DNA of 64,000 nt. Source: Halocaridina rubra (lineage: Eukaryota; Arthropoda; Malacostraca; Decapoda; Atyidae). Each line of letters starts with the position of its first letter. Position 1 is the stretch's first letter. Made by a program: the position numbers and the translations under genes. Positions 41,051 through 53,826 of the stretch are shown here, one piece after another. The notes under the pieces were generated by a model. The model did not search any database and was not told the DNA's origin. It worked only from the letters and a program-made list of their open reading frames with translations. The stretch spans positions 138,771 through 202,770 of the forward strand of contig JAXCGZ010009473.1 in the NCBI GenBank assembly GCA_037179515.1, written 5' to 3'.

Positions 41051-43010
41051 ATAAACTGCAAATAGGCATTAGTTTGTCATTAGGAATGTGATTGTAGCAG
41101 TGCAATCCCGTGGAATTCGCGACTTTTCCCTACTGTTACCATTAGGTGGTGATCCAAATGATTTACAGATAAATTACGAGATTGCTTCTATTGTAATAAA
41201 ATTTATTCTATTATCAGGTAAAGTTTCATATGTGCAGTTTTTCACAACTTTCTCGTCCATGATATCCTTAGAAACTGTGTTACTTTCCTTTGAACAGTTT
41301 ACACCAAACCTATAAACTGACCGAGGTTTGTGTCCTGCACATCCCGGAAAAAGAAGAGATTGAATGACAAGGCACTGGCTTGGTAACAAGGAAGGAAGGA
41401 AGGGCGTATTTGTTTCTGAAGTCTAAGTGAGCCAGAGAATGGCCTCACTACCTGTAAACCTTTTATATGGATCACCAACGTAAGCATGTGGCTGGAAATA
41501 TTTTCCTTCTCTATTTTGAGAACATCTTGATTCCAGACTGACTATGTCTCACGCAAAAAGAGAGACTACTGATGGGATGCATAGAGAGAAACATAAACAT
41601 TCCAATATATCCACACGTAATGGCCAAGCTAAGTACTTTTTAAACAACATAACCGATTTAAGAAAATAGCACTTACAACTAAATGGTGAAGCTGAGCTGG
41701 TCTACATAAAAAAAAAAAGCTCATACTGTACTTTCAAATGCAAGAGAAAGTGTATTATTGGAAAGCTCTGCTAGATATCACTGTGGACATTTTCCATTCT
41801 CTTTTTGCTCTGGCATGTTTTTTATTTGAATTTAATACTGTTCAAGAATAAGTTATCTAAATTCAAATACCACATCAAATAAGAAGTCACTGATTAATTT
41901 AGCACGCAATTCACTATATTGTGCATATAAAGCAACTCATAGCTGAAATATATTTTTCCAATATGTATATATATTCTACAAAATTAATAGTTATACTTAC
42001 TAAACATAAACAGGAGGAGCACAGTGGTTAGTCACACACAAAAATGAGGTGCAGAGGGGAAGGGCTATTGACATCACAAAATGCCGAGTGACCATAGGCC
42101 AAACGACTGGAGGAAGTGGAGAGAGGACAAACACCAACACCAAAAATGTTTACATTTAAGATTAGAGAAAAATAACATAAAAACTTCAAGACACCATAAA
42201 CGTCCACCATCAATATCAACTTAAAATGGAAACCACAACAACAACTAATATGTCAAGAAAAGAGACCAACACCAAAGGAAAAAATAACAACAAAAAACAG
42301 AGTTGCACATTCACAAAGCCTTAGCATATTATGGGAAATATCCACAGAACAACACAAAATTCAAAGACCTGAAAATTACTAATATATTAAAAATGGGCGG
42401 TATGCAGATACTATGCATGCATTTTAGGAGAAAACACTTGGGGTGCACTGAAACCAAGCATGCCTTGATAAGCAAAATTGTCAAATCCATGAGGGATTTG
42501 ATGCATTGTTTTAATTGTCCAATATATCAGTATATATAATTAAAAATATTTTAGGTGAATTAGTTACAGATATACTTGGTTTGCTTAATGTAACTATTAT
42601 ACAATTTCCATATAAAGAGATTTTAAACTTCACGTTATAAGGTTACAACTACAGGCTGGGTTATGTATAAAAAGTAAACAACTGAGAAAAATGGGATTTT
42701 TTTAAATAAAAGAGATTTTAATGAGGTACAAAAGTGTGGTCCGGGCTTATTCATATTCGAAATTAGTAGGTATAGATTAAAAGGGGATATGAAAGTATTA
42801 AGGACATACTGGGACCCATTTTTTATATAAATTACATTAATTATTTAGTATTTACATTCCAAACTGTACATAATTTGATGTTATTTGTATATATTCTTTT
42901 TTTATTTTACAAAATACATTATGGTAATCGTCTTATAAACTTAATTCTAATCATCAGTATATTGTTAGTTCTATATACTACTATAACTTTTCCTTAGTAT
43001 AAAGTACAAA

Positions 43011-43152
<142 letters not shown>

Positions 43153-43846
43153 CATTCTGGTGTCCTAAAAACACAGACTAAATAATAATTAGTTCACTCT
43201 AAGTAACCGAGTCTACAACCATGTTAGTTATTGACTTCACGAATAACAAAATCACTCTGATCATACTAAGTATTTTTAAAACTAACACCAGTTATTATTA
43301 TAGCAAAATGCATTTGAGATATTTATAATAAAATATAGTTTAAATATTAATAACATTATTTATAAAGGTCAAGAATAGGGAGTTTGGTCACATGTTGTAT
43401 CACCTGACCCGACTAACTTGCATGCAAATCTGATCTATTGTCAATAAGTTTGCTTCCAACTACAATCATATTATACTAAAAATATTCTGTTGCCATAACA
43501 TGTGACCATAGCTCACAAAACTTGATATCAAGAAATAATCTGTTAACATGAAATATGGTATGAATCAAATCTATTATAAAGGCATACACTGATATGAGTA
43601 CACATGAAAAGATATTATCACAATGATTACTGTACGATATTCTAGCTTTGAAAAAAATAATGCAAACTTTAAAAATGCTCATATGCTGTATACATGTTAA
43701 AATACCGGAATGAAATAAGTAATTTCATAAATCAGAAGTCATTAATAATGGTCTTATTCCACAAATGCCTGGATAATGACAGCATACAATATTTCATATA
43801 TACAGTATATATTTACTGGATCAGCATGTGCGTTGTTTGTACATAC

Positions 43847-43962
43847 CCTTTTCCCCCTTTTCCCCCGAGGCCCCCTGGGGCCTTTGATCCCGTCCAACCC
43901 TGGTGGGCCCATTGGACCATCTACCCCTCTCTCCCCAGATACACCTTGAGGTCCAGGGGGAC
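43847..43962 (-). CDS. Collagen exon 6: Gly-X-Y ending in a basic cluster
   Basis: 116 bp. Begins with GT of a split Gly codon (phase 1), then 38 codons of Gly-X-Y from [11 protein letters not shown] to [12 protein letters not shown], ending phase 0 at AGG|gtatgt. It is much more GC-rich than its surroundings. The last 30 bases on the transcript strand form four G-runs that reach the splice donor. The basic end continues into GRRG of exon 7. Confidence 0.94.
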
Positions 43963-45344
43963 CTGTTAAGGAGTCATACAAAATGTCAAATATATCTTGT
44001 GCATATTAACATATAAACCTTTTTAAAATATTACATCAATGTTATATAGGTATGATATCCATCAACTATTTCACTTCCGTAGTTTATACAGTTTTACAAG
44101 TTTCTGAAAAATTAAATTCTGCAAAAAAAAAAAAAAAACTCTAAAGCAACATACAATATTAAGAAACTTCTTTGTATTAACAACTATATCCATAGAGAAA
44201 AACTATCACAAACATCTTTTATTAACTGCAAAGGAATAAAGAACAGTTTTGTGGAAGCCTACAAATACTGCAGCTTTTAAAGCAAGTGAACTTGTAATTC
44301 TATATTTACATAAAAGAGGCATTCTATTGATCAAAAATATCATAGCATAGTATATATAGTAAATGAAATTAAAGTTAGCATGAATGTATGAATAAATACA
44401 CAACTAGCATTACTGTTCATATACAAAGTTTCCAATCTCAAGCATAGAGAATACACTTATAAATGTATTGTCAATGACCCAAATATTGTACATGCTATAA
44501 CAAACTCAGAGCTCTTCCATGTTCTGCAAATATTTTAAAATCCAGATCTAATTCATTCTAATATGGAGACAAATTATATATTCAACCCTAGCAGGTCTCC
44601 AGGCAACAGTAAAACAAAATAAAACAAAATAGATGCATTTGTTATAAATAAATCAAAATATGCAAATTAACCATTAATAAGAAAAATAAGCAAGTTTTAA
44701 ATTAAAAAAAAAATAGTTGAAAATGAATGACAGTTTAAAATGAGCAAATCTTGACTCAAAATTTTGTTTAAAAAAAGAAGATACAATAGAACTAAACACT
44801 CTTGAAGGAAGCTAAAATATTAAGCTCACTAAATGATAGTAGAGATAATACATAAATAAAATACAGATAGAAATATGTATAGATTTTGATTTAAAGAAAG
44901 TAATGACAGAGGGTAAACTATATTCAACTTTAAGTAAAATAGGATAAAAAGTAGTAGAGCAGTGCCAACTTTGAAAAGAAAGGGATAACAGAGGGTATGA
45001 TAGTTCCAACGATCAACTTAAGAGTTTAAGCATATAGACAAAAGTCAAGTAGCTAATTAGCAATATATTTTTAATATCAGTAATAAAACAGAATCTAGAG
45101 AGGAGGTTACATATCTTTAAAGGGAATGGATTGAAGCTGAATAAGAAATGTAGAGAGAGTGTTGAAGAGTGCAAGGTGAGATGATTGTAAAAACACACTT
45201 GGATAAACCTCTAATGTTTCATCCTTGAATGTGAGTATCAAAAAGAAAAGAGTATCATAGGTAGCAAAATCAAAACAAATAAAAATAAAAAAGGTTAATA
45301 TAACTTCTAAAATAACATAAATGAAATAAAAAATGAAAACTTGC
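43963..45344 (-). other. Intron 5 (GC-AG)
   Basis: 1382 bp, starts gcaagt and ends ttaacag. AT-rich; nothing else recognised. Confidence 0.85.
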
Positions 45345-45438
45345 CTGGCTGCCCTGGCGGACCTTCTAATATTCCTGCTGGGATTTCTTTTCCATTGACA
45401 GTGGTGATGCCTCGTTCACCTTTTTGGCCCTTGTCACC
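45345..45438 (-). CDS. Collagen exon 5: interrupted Gly-X-Y, GC donor
   Basis: 94 bp. Starts GDKGQKGER, then breaks into GITTVN, GKEIPA and GILE before resuming GPPGQP. It ends in phase 1 with a lone G that is completed by GT of exon 6. The donor is CCAG|gcaagt, that is a GC-AG intron; no GT lies nearby that would keep the frame. The acceptor is ccttccctcag|GGT. The interruption gives a flexible site of the kind typical for non-fibrillar collagens. Confidence 0.9.
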
Positions 45439-45658
45439 CTGAGGGAAGGAGCCACCTAGGTTAAGTCATGCTTGATGAATAAGTAGAGACACAGGGTCGA
45501 GGTCAAAAGGTTATTTCAGCACTGGAGAATCTTACCACTGAGAAGTGCCACACAGACATTTCAAATGATATAAGTAAGAGTAAGACACTCAATAAAATGA
45601 AATATCTGAGTCATAATTTTGCCTGTAAAGTACAAGCCCTTTTTTTATTATTATTATA

Positions 45659-45722
45659 AGACTGTACACCAGGATGGGCCAAAAAATAAAATAAATAAAT
45701 CTGCCCTCATCGGGCTTGGGAA
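45659..45722 (-). mobile_element. LINE family A 3' tail
   Basis: 'gactgtacaccaggatgggcc' ... 'ctgccctcatcgggcttggg', matching the 3' end of the copy at 37911. Only the terminal 60-odd bp remain. Confidence 0.65.
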
Positions 45723-47108
45723 CGTTTGGATAGTAAACAAATAAGTATCACGCATAACAAATCTAAAAGGTAATTTTTTCATGTGATATGTCTAGAAATT
45801 ACACATTTTTGTGGGTTATATAGTCGAATGAAGTAAATCATTTGGAAAAAAAATAAGGAATGGAAAACAAACCATTCAAAGTTGGAAATTGAATGATTAT
45901 ATAATTTCATGTTCTTGTGGCCAGTGTCTATCATTTATACATTTATACACTGCACACAAATAAGGAAGGGAGTATAATTTTGATGTGGAATAGAAAGAAA
46001 GAAAAATTTCTTTAATATGTTGCACTAAAAGAAAAAAAATTATGATATACTGAAAAGAAATATATAAAAATATATTTGAACTGATATATAGCTTACATAG
46101 TCCTATATAATACAGGTCAAACACTGAAGTACATATAAAAAGCAAACAAAAACATTAAGACACTATAGTGCTTTAACATACTCGTCTAAGTGATCCAGTG
46201 ATAAATAATAGAAATTAAAAATAAAAGTGATACACAAAAATTATAAACATGTCCATTAGAGAATAATACTTCTAATGCTGTCATTGAATAAAAAATATTT
46301 CCAAACAATTTCTTTATACCATTCTGGTCCTGTGGCTTCTGAATACTGTACACTGAAATAATGATGGTCAAAGTATTCATCTTTAACTAGTGATACAAGG
46401 ACAATCTCGTGGACTACAATATACACCAAGGCAGAGGTAATTCCTTTACATTTGTTTGAAAATGGCATATAACAAGAATTTAAAGTTTATTTCTTTTGCT
46501 TATGTGTATATTCCAGATCGAGAAAATTTATCAAAAATAAAAGACAAATGCTTGGACCACTAATTTTTTTTAAATTCTTTTGAGAGTTATTCGGTATATT
46601 CCTATAAATTGCTCTGAGAAGCAGGCCCTGTTAACTTTTTAAATGCAAGTTGATGAATAGGATGAAATCATGTATGGCTGTCTAGAAGACTACTACAGCT
46701 ACTGTATTAAACTGCAGCGAGGAAATTGCTTATAATGTGTTAATTTCTACATTTTATGTTATTAGTATTCTTGCGTTAATGATAACTATACCTGGAAAAG
46801 AAACAGCATGCTGGAGTCCAAAAGAAACGTTATTCTGCATAAAATCACCAAGTTCAGCAGTGATCATCCCTTATTCTATATAAAACATAGCTGCTTAACT
46901 AATAGAATTATCAAGATGTTTGAGTATACTTTACAAAAAAAGTTGCACATACAATAATAATTATACCATAGCGATATTAGAAAGACTTAATGAAACAACC
47001 TTTCAGTTCCATAAATTATTACCCTAATAAAGAAGCACTGTTTGCTCTGGTTTATTCTGTGTATGCACAAAGTAAGCTGATACAGGTATTATTAAAGAAA
47101 AAGTTTTC

Positions 47109-47242
<134 letters not shown>

Positions 47243-47559
47243 CACTAACAGTACTATAAATACCAATGTTAACCATGGCATAAATATCTATGATGACAAT
47301 GTTATAAAAACATGTGCTAAGAATACTGTAAATATGAGCTAACAGTCATATAAATCTATGGGTAAACAATGCTATACATGTGTGTGTTAACAATAGCTAA
47401 CAAATCTTTCAACATACGGGCCAATAATAATATAAATATGTAAGCTCACAATGTTGTATATGCAGTATTTGTGCTAACAGCATATATACAGTACACTGTA
47501 TATCTGTGATAACAAGTGAGAAATATGTGTGCTTATAATGTTCTACATGTGTGTGTGTC

Positions 47560-48320
47560 AATTGTGATTACTTAACTGTGCTTAGGGGAAAGAGCCCTAT
47601 GCTCGTAACTTTCCGTCTCCTGGTCAGTTCCATTTCTATACTCAACGATACTACCTCCTCACTTTGCGAATTCCAATCATTAACTACTCATACACTAAAA
47701 AAAGGTACTTCCTTATATCCTGCAAAGAAGTTTGCTTGCAGAGCTTCAAAATATGACCTCTAATTCTTGAGCCAGCCATATTGAAATATCAATTCCTATT
47801 CACTCTGTCAAAACCATAAAGGAATCAACCTAATAATGTTCAAGGAAAAAACCCTATTCTTGTAACTCCATACGTCTTAGTTGGTTTCTTATTATAACTT
47901 ACTAACACGTATCATATTAGTCCTTAAAACTATAAAATTATTTAGCATTTACCATTTCTTTTCTTAGTAAATTACAGTTATTTGCTATTCTTATACTTGA
48001 ATTGTTCTTCCTTACATCTTGCAACGAAGCTTCAACTAATGATCCTATTTCTAAGTCACCCCATATCAAAGTATCCATCCCTATCAAGGATGTCAAACCA
48101 CGGAGAAATTTAAAACCTATACAATATTCCTCTAATCATTCTAGTTTCAAATGATATAAAGTCTATCTCCTTCAGTTATTCCAACTAAGGTTTCGTATCT
48201 GTGTCACCAGCATCGTATTATCTCTCTGAACTTTCTGTAATTTGTTTGCGCTTATTTAATGTGCAGTTTCCAGAAGAGTGCTGTATATTCAAGCTTAGGT
48301 CACACATGATTCATGTAAAT
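47560..48320 (-). mobile_element. CR1-like LINE relic
   Basis: Minus strand gives PKLEYTALFWKLHIK, an RT C-terminal motif (RPxLEYxxxxWxPH), later RMIRGILYRF and other decayed pieces of the 'LExRRxRGDLI' region. Its 3' end 'agggctctttcccctaagcac' then 'agttaagtaatcac' and a gtgtgt-type run is the same as that of the fragment at 60607-60751, so they are one family. Confidence 0.65.
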
Positions 48321-48352
48321 ATCTCTGAACATTTCTTTGTCCATAATATTTT

Positions 48353-48431
48353 TATGACTGTGACATCAGAACGGGCCAGAAAATATTACAATAAAATTGC
48401 CCTCATCGGGCCTGAGCACGAAGAAAACAGA
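48353..48431 (-). mobile_element. LINE family A 3' tail
   Basis: 'tgactgtgacatcagaacgg' and 'ttgccctcatcgggcctgag' match the family A terminus at 37920-37980. Confidence 0.65.
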
Positions 48432-50853
48432 AAGTAAAGAGAAAGAGAGATGGAGAGTGTAATATCTTGCCAAATGTGAAGGGATAATAACAGATGCATA
48501 ATGACTATCCAAATATATTTGGTGTTAATGTAGGCATAGAAAAAGAATCTTAACTGAAGGAAGACTTTACATCAAACTGTTCTGGAAAAGTCCTATTCAA
48601 GTCCAAATGACCTTCAGCAGTAGTATCGCAACAGGCAGCTGTTGCCATGGGCCAAACTACTACATTTGCCTGAAAACCACTGTTATTGTGGTAAGAAAGC
48701 ATTACCTGCCTTTACTATACTATTTATATGCATTTCTAGAAGAAAATTGCCCATACATATACCTCTAGATCTCTTTTTTTTCACAGATTATTCGAGTTCC
48801 TCTTCTGTTACTGAATACATAAAATGTACTTTCTCATTCCTTCACAATGTTAAATGGAAATTGTAAAAATATTTTCAACTTTTGAGAAGAGAGATACAGA
48901 ATGGTGCTTGATAGAAGTGGTAAATTACTTTCATCTAATATTTCAATGTTTAATGATTTCATAAAAAGTTCTCATAAATAATGAGAGTAGATAATGATTA
49001 GAATTAAGAATAAATAGTGTATATTACAAGGAGACAAAATACTACGGAATTTCTTTTAATAAGCTTTGAAAGTGGAGACAAAAATGCTGCTTAAGCAGAG
49101 TAGTAAATACCAGAAGCAAATTTCTCTGTGTGAAATGAGTTCATTGAAGGTGTGAACATGACAGGTTACAAGAAAGTATTGACAAGGAGTGTACACAAGA
49201 AGTTTGAAAGAAGGACAGCAGTGGGGACAGAATCCCCAAAAGACGAAAGAGAGAACTATAACAATATCTAAAGCTTGTTGGGGCAAGTACAAGAAATGAA
49301 GGGCATTCAGAATTGCAAACAACTCAAGTAGAGTGAATATGTAGACGGCAAGCCAATGGAATGAAGAAAGAATAAGTCAAGGAGAGAAGCCATGATGAAA
49401 TGCAAGAAGAACATGACTGGTTAGTAAATGACGGACAGCCTTTTAATATGGACGGCCTTGTGGTGAGGTCACATGTGAACCAGGATATCCAAGTTCTAAG
49501 TGACTAGAAAACATAGTTCAAAACCTGTCCTATACCATCCAATCCTACAATCTCATTAATATAATAAAGTTTAATATCTTTTGGGAATCACTTAAAATCT
49601 CTTATTATGCTTTCTTCACTAAAGAGTTGCACGTACTTTAGCCCTTTTTACATTTTTTTTTTTTTTTTTTATAGATTAGCAATATATCAAGAAACACATA
49701 TCCCATGAAATACATACTATGAAGAATAAAACAGATCCTTTGAATGTTAGTATGCTATACCATTACAAGTTAATAAAAAGATATGGCCAATACATTATGA
49801 ATTAAAAAACTGAAATGTAATTTCATATTATATTGCAGTTACAAATAGGAAGTCATATAAGGAAAACAAAAAGAGAGAGCCAAAATTATACGAGTGTAAT
49901 CATGGTATAAGAATTTATAGTCACAACATAACACTAATACAGATTGGCTAAACACTAAGACAGACTGGATCATTTAGAAAGGAAGTGATATGTTATTGTT
50001 ATATACTGCATGCTTTTTTCTATATTCTTATCCATACGATATTCTAATAGCCTCCACATTTGTGTAATAAAGATATGCAGTATATTACCACACTTACTGC
50101 TTTTGAATAATACTACGTATTTTATCTAAAACATATAAGGTATATCCCTCAGAGAAAATTGTACAAAACTCCTAGTAAATTTTGGAACAATATACCTAAC
50201 AAATATCATGTTAAGTACATGCATGGATAAAAAAATTTGAATATGACTCCTATATTTTTAGGAAAAATATAGGCGAATACAGTTATAAATGTATATGCTT
50301 GTACGAATCTTGAGAAATTATAGAAAAACTTGTAGTTTCAACTAAGTTTCTCTTTTTCAAAATAATTAGCATTTTCCAGTACTTTCTTCTATACTTAGGT
50401 CTGACACCTCAAAGTTTGTAAGTTTAAATACTGAATGTGTAAAAGAAGATTTTCGACATTACAGCAACTATTTATATTATCCATTTTAAACAGCACTATA
50501 CATAAGTTATGCCAAGCATTACTTTATTACATACTTCTTTATAACATATTTCTTACCTCAGTTCAAGAGACTAATATTAAATCATGAAATGCTTAAATAA
50601 CCTCAGGAGTTATAGAAGTCGTATTAAAGTATTATAATATACATTCATTCATACACTTTAAACCAAAGTCTGCATCTGAATGCTTCCAACACAAATGGTA
50701 GTAGATTACCAGTCATAAGTCCAACAGTAGTGTTAGTAGGTACATAAAATGTTCTGTCAACACCATTAATGTAGAGATTTAGTATGAGATGACTACAATT
50801 CAGCTACTGTACAGTATTAGTTTGTACATAGTGCATGTCAATGATAAACTTAC

Positions 50854-50898
50854 AGGTGGTCCTGGGGGGCCAGCTACACCTATACTCCCAGCAGGACC
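50854..50898 (-). CDS. Collagen exon 4: 5 Gly-X-Y triplets
   Basis: 45 bp, 15 codons, [15 protein letters not shown], phase 0. Acceptor cacctcag|GGT, donor CCT|gtaagt. It is the classic 45-bp size of collagen exons and is perfectly repetitive. Confidence 0.94.
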
Positions 50899-52052
50899 CT
50901 GAGGTGAAGGGTATAGTGTACATTAGCACTGATCAAAGAACCTTATTATTACTGTAACTTGAGCAGTTATAATTGCATTATATCTACTTTTTCAATAGTG
51001 TTATATTTATATGATATCGATTTCTAGCATCATGGAATTGGAATAATTCTCTTTCCATACATGTATCAAACCTACAAGTTATAGTATGAGGAAATTAAAA
51101 GCCCCACACTTGGTACTGATTATACAAGAGTTTGGTAATTTTGGATTCTGCACTAAATTTCCATAGAAACCTTCATGAGTATGTGTCAATCTACTGTTCA
51201 TGAAGAAGATAATTATCTAATATTATTGTAAAAGTTATTTAAAAATTTGCGTGTACCTGTCACATGTACACCCAAAACAATTTGATTTGCAGTCAATTAT
51301 TCTTGAAGATAAGACTACCTTTATTTCTTCCGTTACCTATGAAAATCTTTGGCTGTGGTTAGTCTCTTTCATTCTCACCTTCATCCGTTTCAATCTATGA
51401 TTCTGACCTCACATATTATATACCTTTAGTATTTCTTGAACATTAATAGCCACCTAATATTGCAAGTATATATAAAATAAGCAGTTACAAATATGTGTCA
51501 GAAAATTAAATGCAAGCTGCTCAAAATAACAGAAAAATGTGGATAAAATTTTTCCCCATACTAGCTTCCCCATGTGGTCACTGGGAATCGAGGTCAATCT
51601 GAATGAAATAAAGAGAATCTCTCACTATTAGTATAAAGCCGAACGATATGGTCAAGTAAAAAGTGAAATGTTTTTTAAATACTTTAGTCTATGAGGGACA
51701 TGTAGTATTTATCAAGATGGTAGCAAGGTATATAAAATATTACAAACTCTGCCTAGGCAATGCTCTCCAACAGTCTCAGGAGCCCACTGTTAATGCCTGA
51801 CTCTATCCACTTGTTGTAAGTCCCTCTTTGTCATACAAAATAGTATTCAGTGCATATGTGGGGTATGTGCCACCCAAATTTATGAACCTAGTTCTCCTCT
51901 TACTGAAGAGAGAATTCTTGCATCCTTGTTTGGGCTTTCTGGTCATTTTTACAAAATATTGTAGTCTTTGGGACTAACCATGAAAAAAATACATTAACTA
52001 GCTTAAAACACTCCTCACAAGTTAATATCCCCCAAGTATGCCCACGCATAAC

Positions 52053-52458
52053 GACGAAGCTTTATATAGAGTAGGTATATATTAACGAGCACTTCCAAAT
52101 CCTAGTAAGTTTCATGATAATGAAGTGTGGTTTTCTTTACTGTGTCTCTACATAAACAACAGCAACACTGCTTCTAGCCAAAACGACACTTGTGTATACA
52201 AATCTAAAAAGTACATAGTTTTTGCAACAGAATTTGGTCAGTATATACCTGGCCGACAAAGCTTTATATAGAGTAGGTATATATTAACAAGCACTTCCAA
52301 ATACCTAGTAAGTTTCATGATAATGAAGTGTGGTTTTCTTTACTGCGTCTCTACATAAACAACAGCAACACTACTCCTAGCCAAAACGACACTGGTGGAT
52401 ACAAATCTAAATAGTACATAGGTTTTGCAACAGAATTTGGTCAGTATGTACCTGGCCG
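52053..52458. repeat. 203-bp tandem duplication
   Basis: Two head-to-tail copies, 52053-52255 and 52256-52458, both starting near gac-aagctttatatagag and ending tacctggccg. They differ by roughly ten substitutions and a small indel, so the duplication is fairly recent. Confidence 0.93.
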
Positions 52459-52646
52459 GCTTGTGAATGAGACATACTCTTGAAGGGCTAAATGGAAAAA
52501 CGTGAGTAAAACTTGTCCTTTTACTCTACAAGTTAAACATTATTATAAACGTAAAAAAACTGATGCTCAAAAGCAAAATAAACATATGTCACACACTAAA
52601 TGCTTAGTCTACCATTGTTAAACTTTAATATATGATAATGATGTAC

Positions 52647-53205
52647 CTTGTAAATTATCTCATTATGATGATTTTCAAACTGAAAGAGACAAAGCAAAAT
52701 ATCTCAACAATGATGCTCTTCTCTGAATGTGAATGAAAATAAACTTCCAACCCAAAGTTTACCCCCCTAAAGTCCATAAAGCACATCAATGCACCAACTA
52801 TGTAAGTCACAAACAACAGGTAGGCAAACACGACCAGTTGCAATGGTAGTTTGATAATATCTTGGCCTATTTTTCTAAGATCCAGAGGCACCGTTCTTCC
52901 ATAGATACAGCTTCTGTCTAAATAAACATCATTTGTAGAAATCTCTATGAGCAGAGAGAACACCAAGTATAATAATTGGAAAGTGTATGAGACCTCTATC
53001 GTCTTTTGACATCCAGACAAAAAAGCATTTATGTCATATCCATGAAAGGAGTGGAAAACGCAGTAACCAGGAGAGAGAAAATGGAAAATTGATTCACAAA
53101 TGATATTGAAATCTATAAGTAAATTATAGATTATACAATTAAAGGGTAATCCAGCTACAAATAAAATTTGCATCAAATGAAATATTCCAATCTCGAAGGG
53201 TAACA
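52647..53205 (-). CDS. Putative nested multi-pass membrane protein (receptor-like fragment)
   Basis: The longest non-repetitive open frame in the window: about 183 codons through 52655, with no ATG at its start. It looks like an internal exon: cttattag acceptor at 53206-53207, then about 147 codons to a donor GGG|gtaaac at 52762. A 33-bp exon (52647-52679, FENHHNEIIYK, flanked by ctctttcag and gtacat) follows in phase 0. Several hydrophobic segments are visible (for example FQLLYLVFSLLIEI and LQLVVFAYLLFVTYIVG). The layout, with a GCQKTIEV motif before the FQLLYLVFS helix, recalls arthropod gustatory receptors (7tm_7), but the diagnostic TYxxxxxQF end is not seen. It lies in a collagen intron on the same strand. 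It could also be a pseudogene or a chance frame. Confidence 0.33.
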
Positions 53206-53754
53206 CTAATAAGAAAAAGATGAATAATATTAAAAGTCAACTTAATAACGTTGCTTCAAGAGCATTCTGGTATACACTATATAAACTCCATTAGAAATAC
53301 AAAACAATACTGCAATAGATGTATTCATACACAGAATAGGATTGGATGAATATATGTTCTTTCAAAATGGTACATTAACACAACCCATATATAATATTCT
53401 ACCTGTGACTCTCACCTAACACTGTTGACCCATTAATATGCCTTATGGACCACAGACAGTCGACACCCCTGGCCAGCTGTGTCAAATTCAACATCTCATA
53501 TCGAATCTTCTGAGAAAAGCAGTACTGAAGAGAAACTTTACACCTTGCCTGTCAGTATAATAAAAACCCCAACAAGAAGTACAGCATAACCAACAAGAAG
53601 TACAGCATAACTTTATATGCTCAGCTTCATGACAATTCTCAAAAAATTCAGATTTATTTATAAAATTGAAGTTTTTTATTAGCTTTTTCTTTTTAACTCA
53701 TAGTATTTGGTAAGACCCATATACACCAAACCAAGACGGGGTTACTTTGCTCAC

Positions 53755-53826
53755 AGGTAATCCTGCTGGTCCAATTGGTCCAGGAAGGCCGTCCATGCCT
53801 GGAATTCCCAGAGGGCCTCGAAAACC
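53755..53826 (-). CDS. Collagen exon 3: 8 Gly-X-Y triplets
   Basis: 72 bp, 24 codons, GFRGPLGIPGMDGLP through GPIGPAGLP, phase 0. The donor is CCT|gtgagc. The acceptor CAG is preceded by a run of gat triplets instead of a pyrimidine tract, which makes the 3' splice site look weak. Confidence 0.93.

Larger units (their letters stand above)
50899..53754 (-). other. Intron 3
   Basis: 2856 bp. Contains the tandem duplication (52053-52458) and the receptor-like open frame (52647-53205). 50899-52050 shows nothing recognised. Confidence 0.8.

Noticed and set aside
48580..48700. Open minus-strand patch beginning after ttttcag
   Set aside because: Frame ends in a stop without a donor in phase, and no Gly-X-Y; more likely a repeat fragment near the LINE tail.
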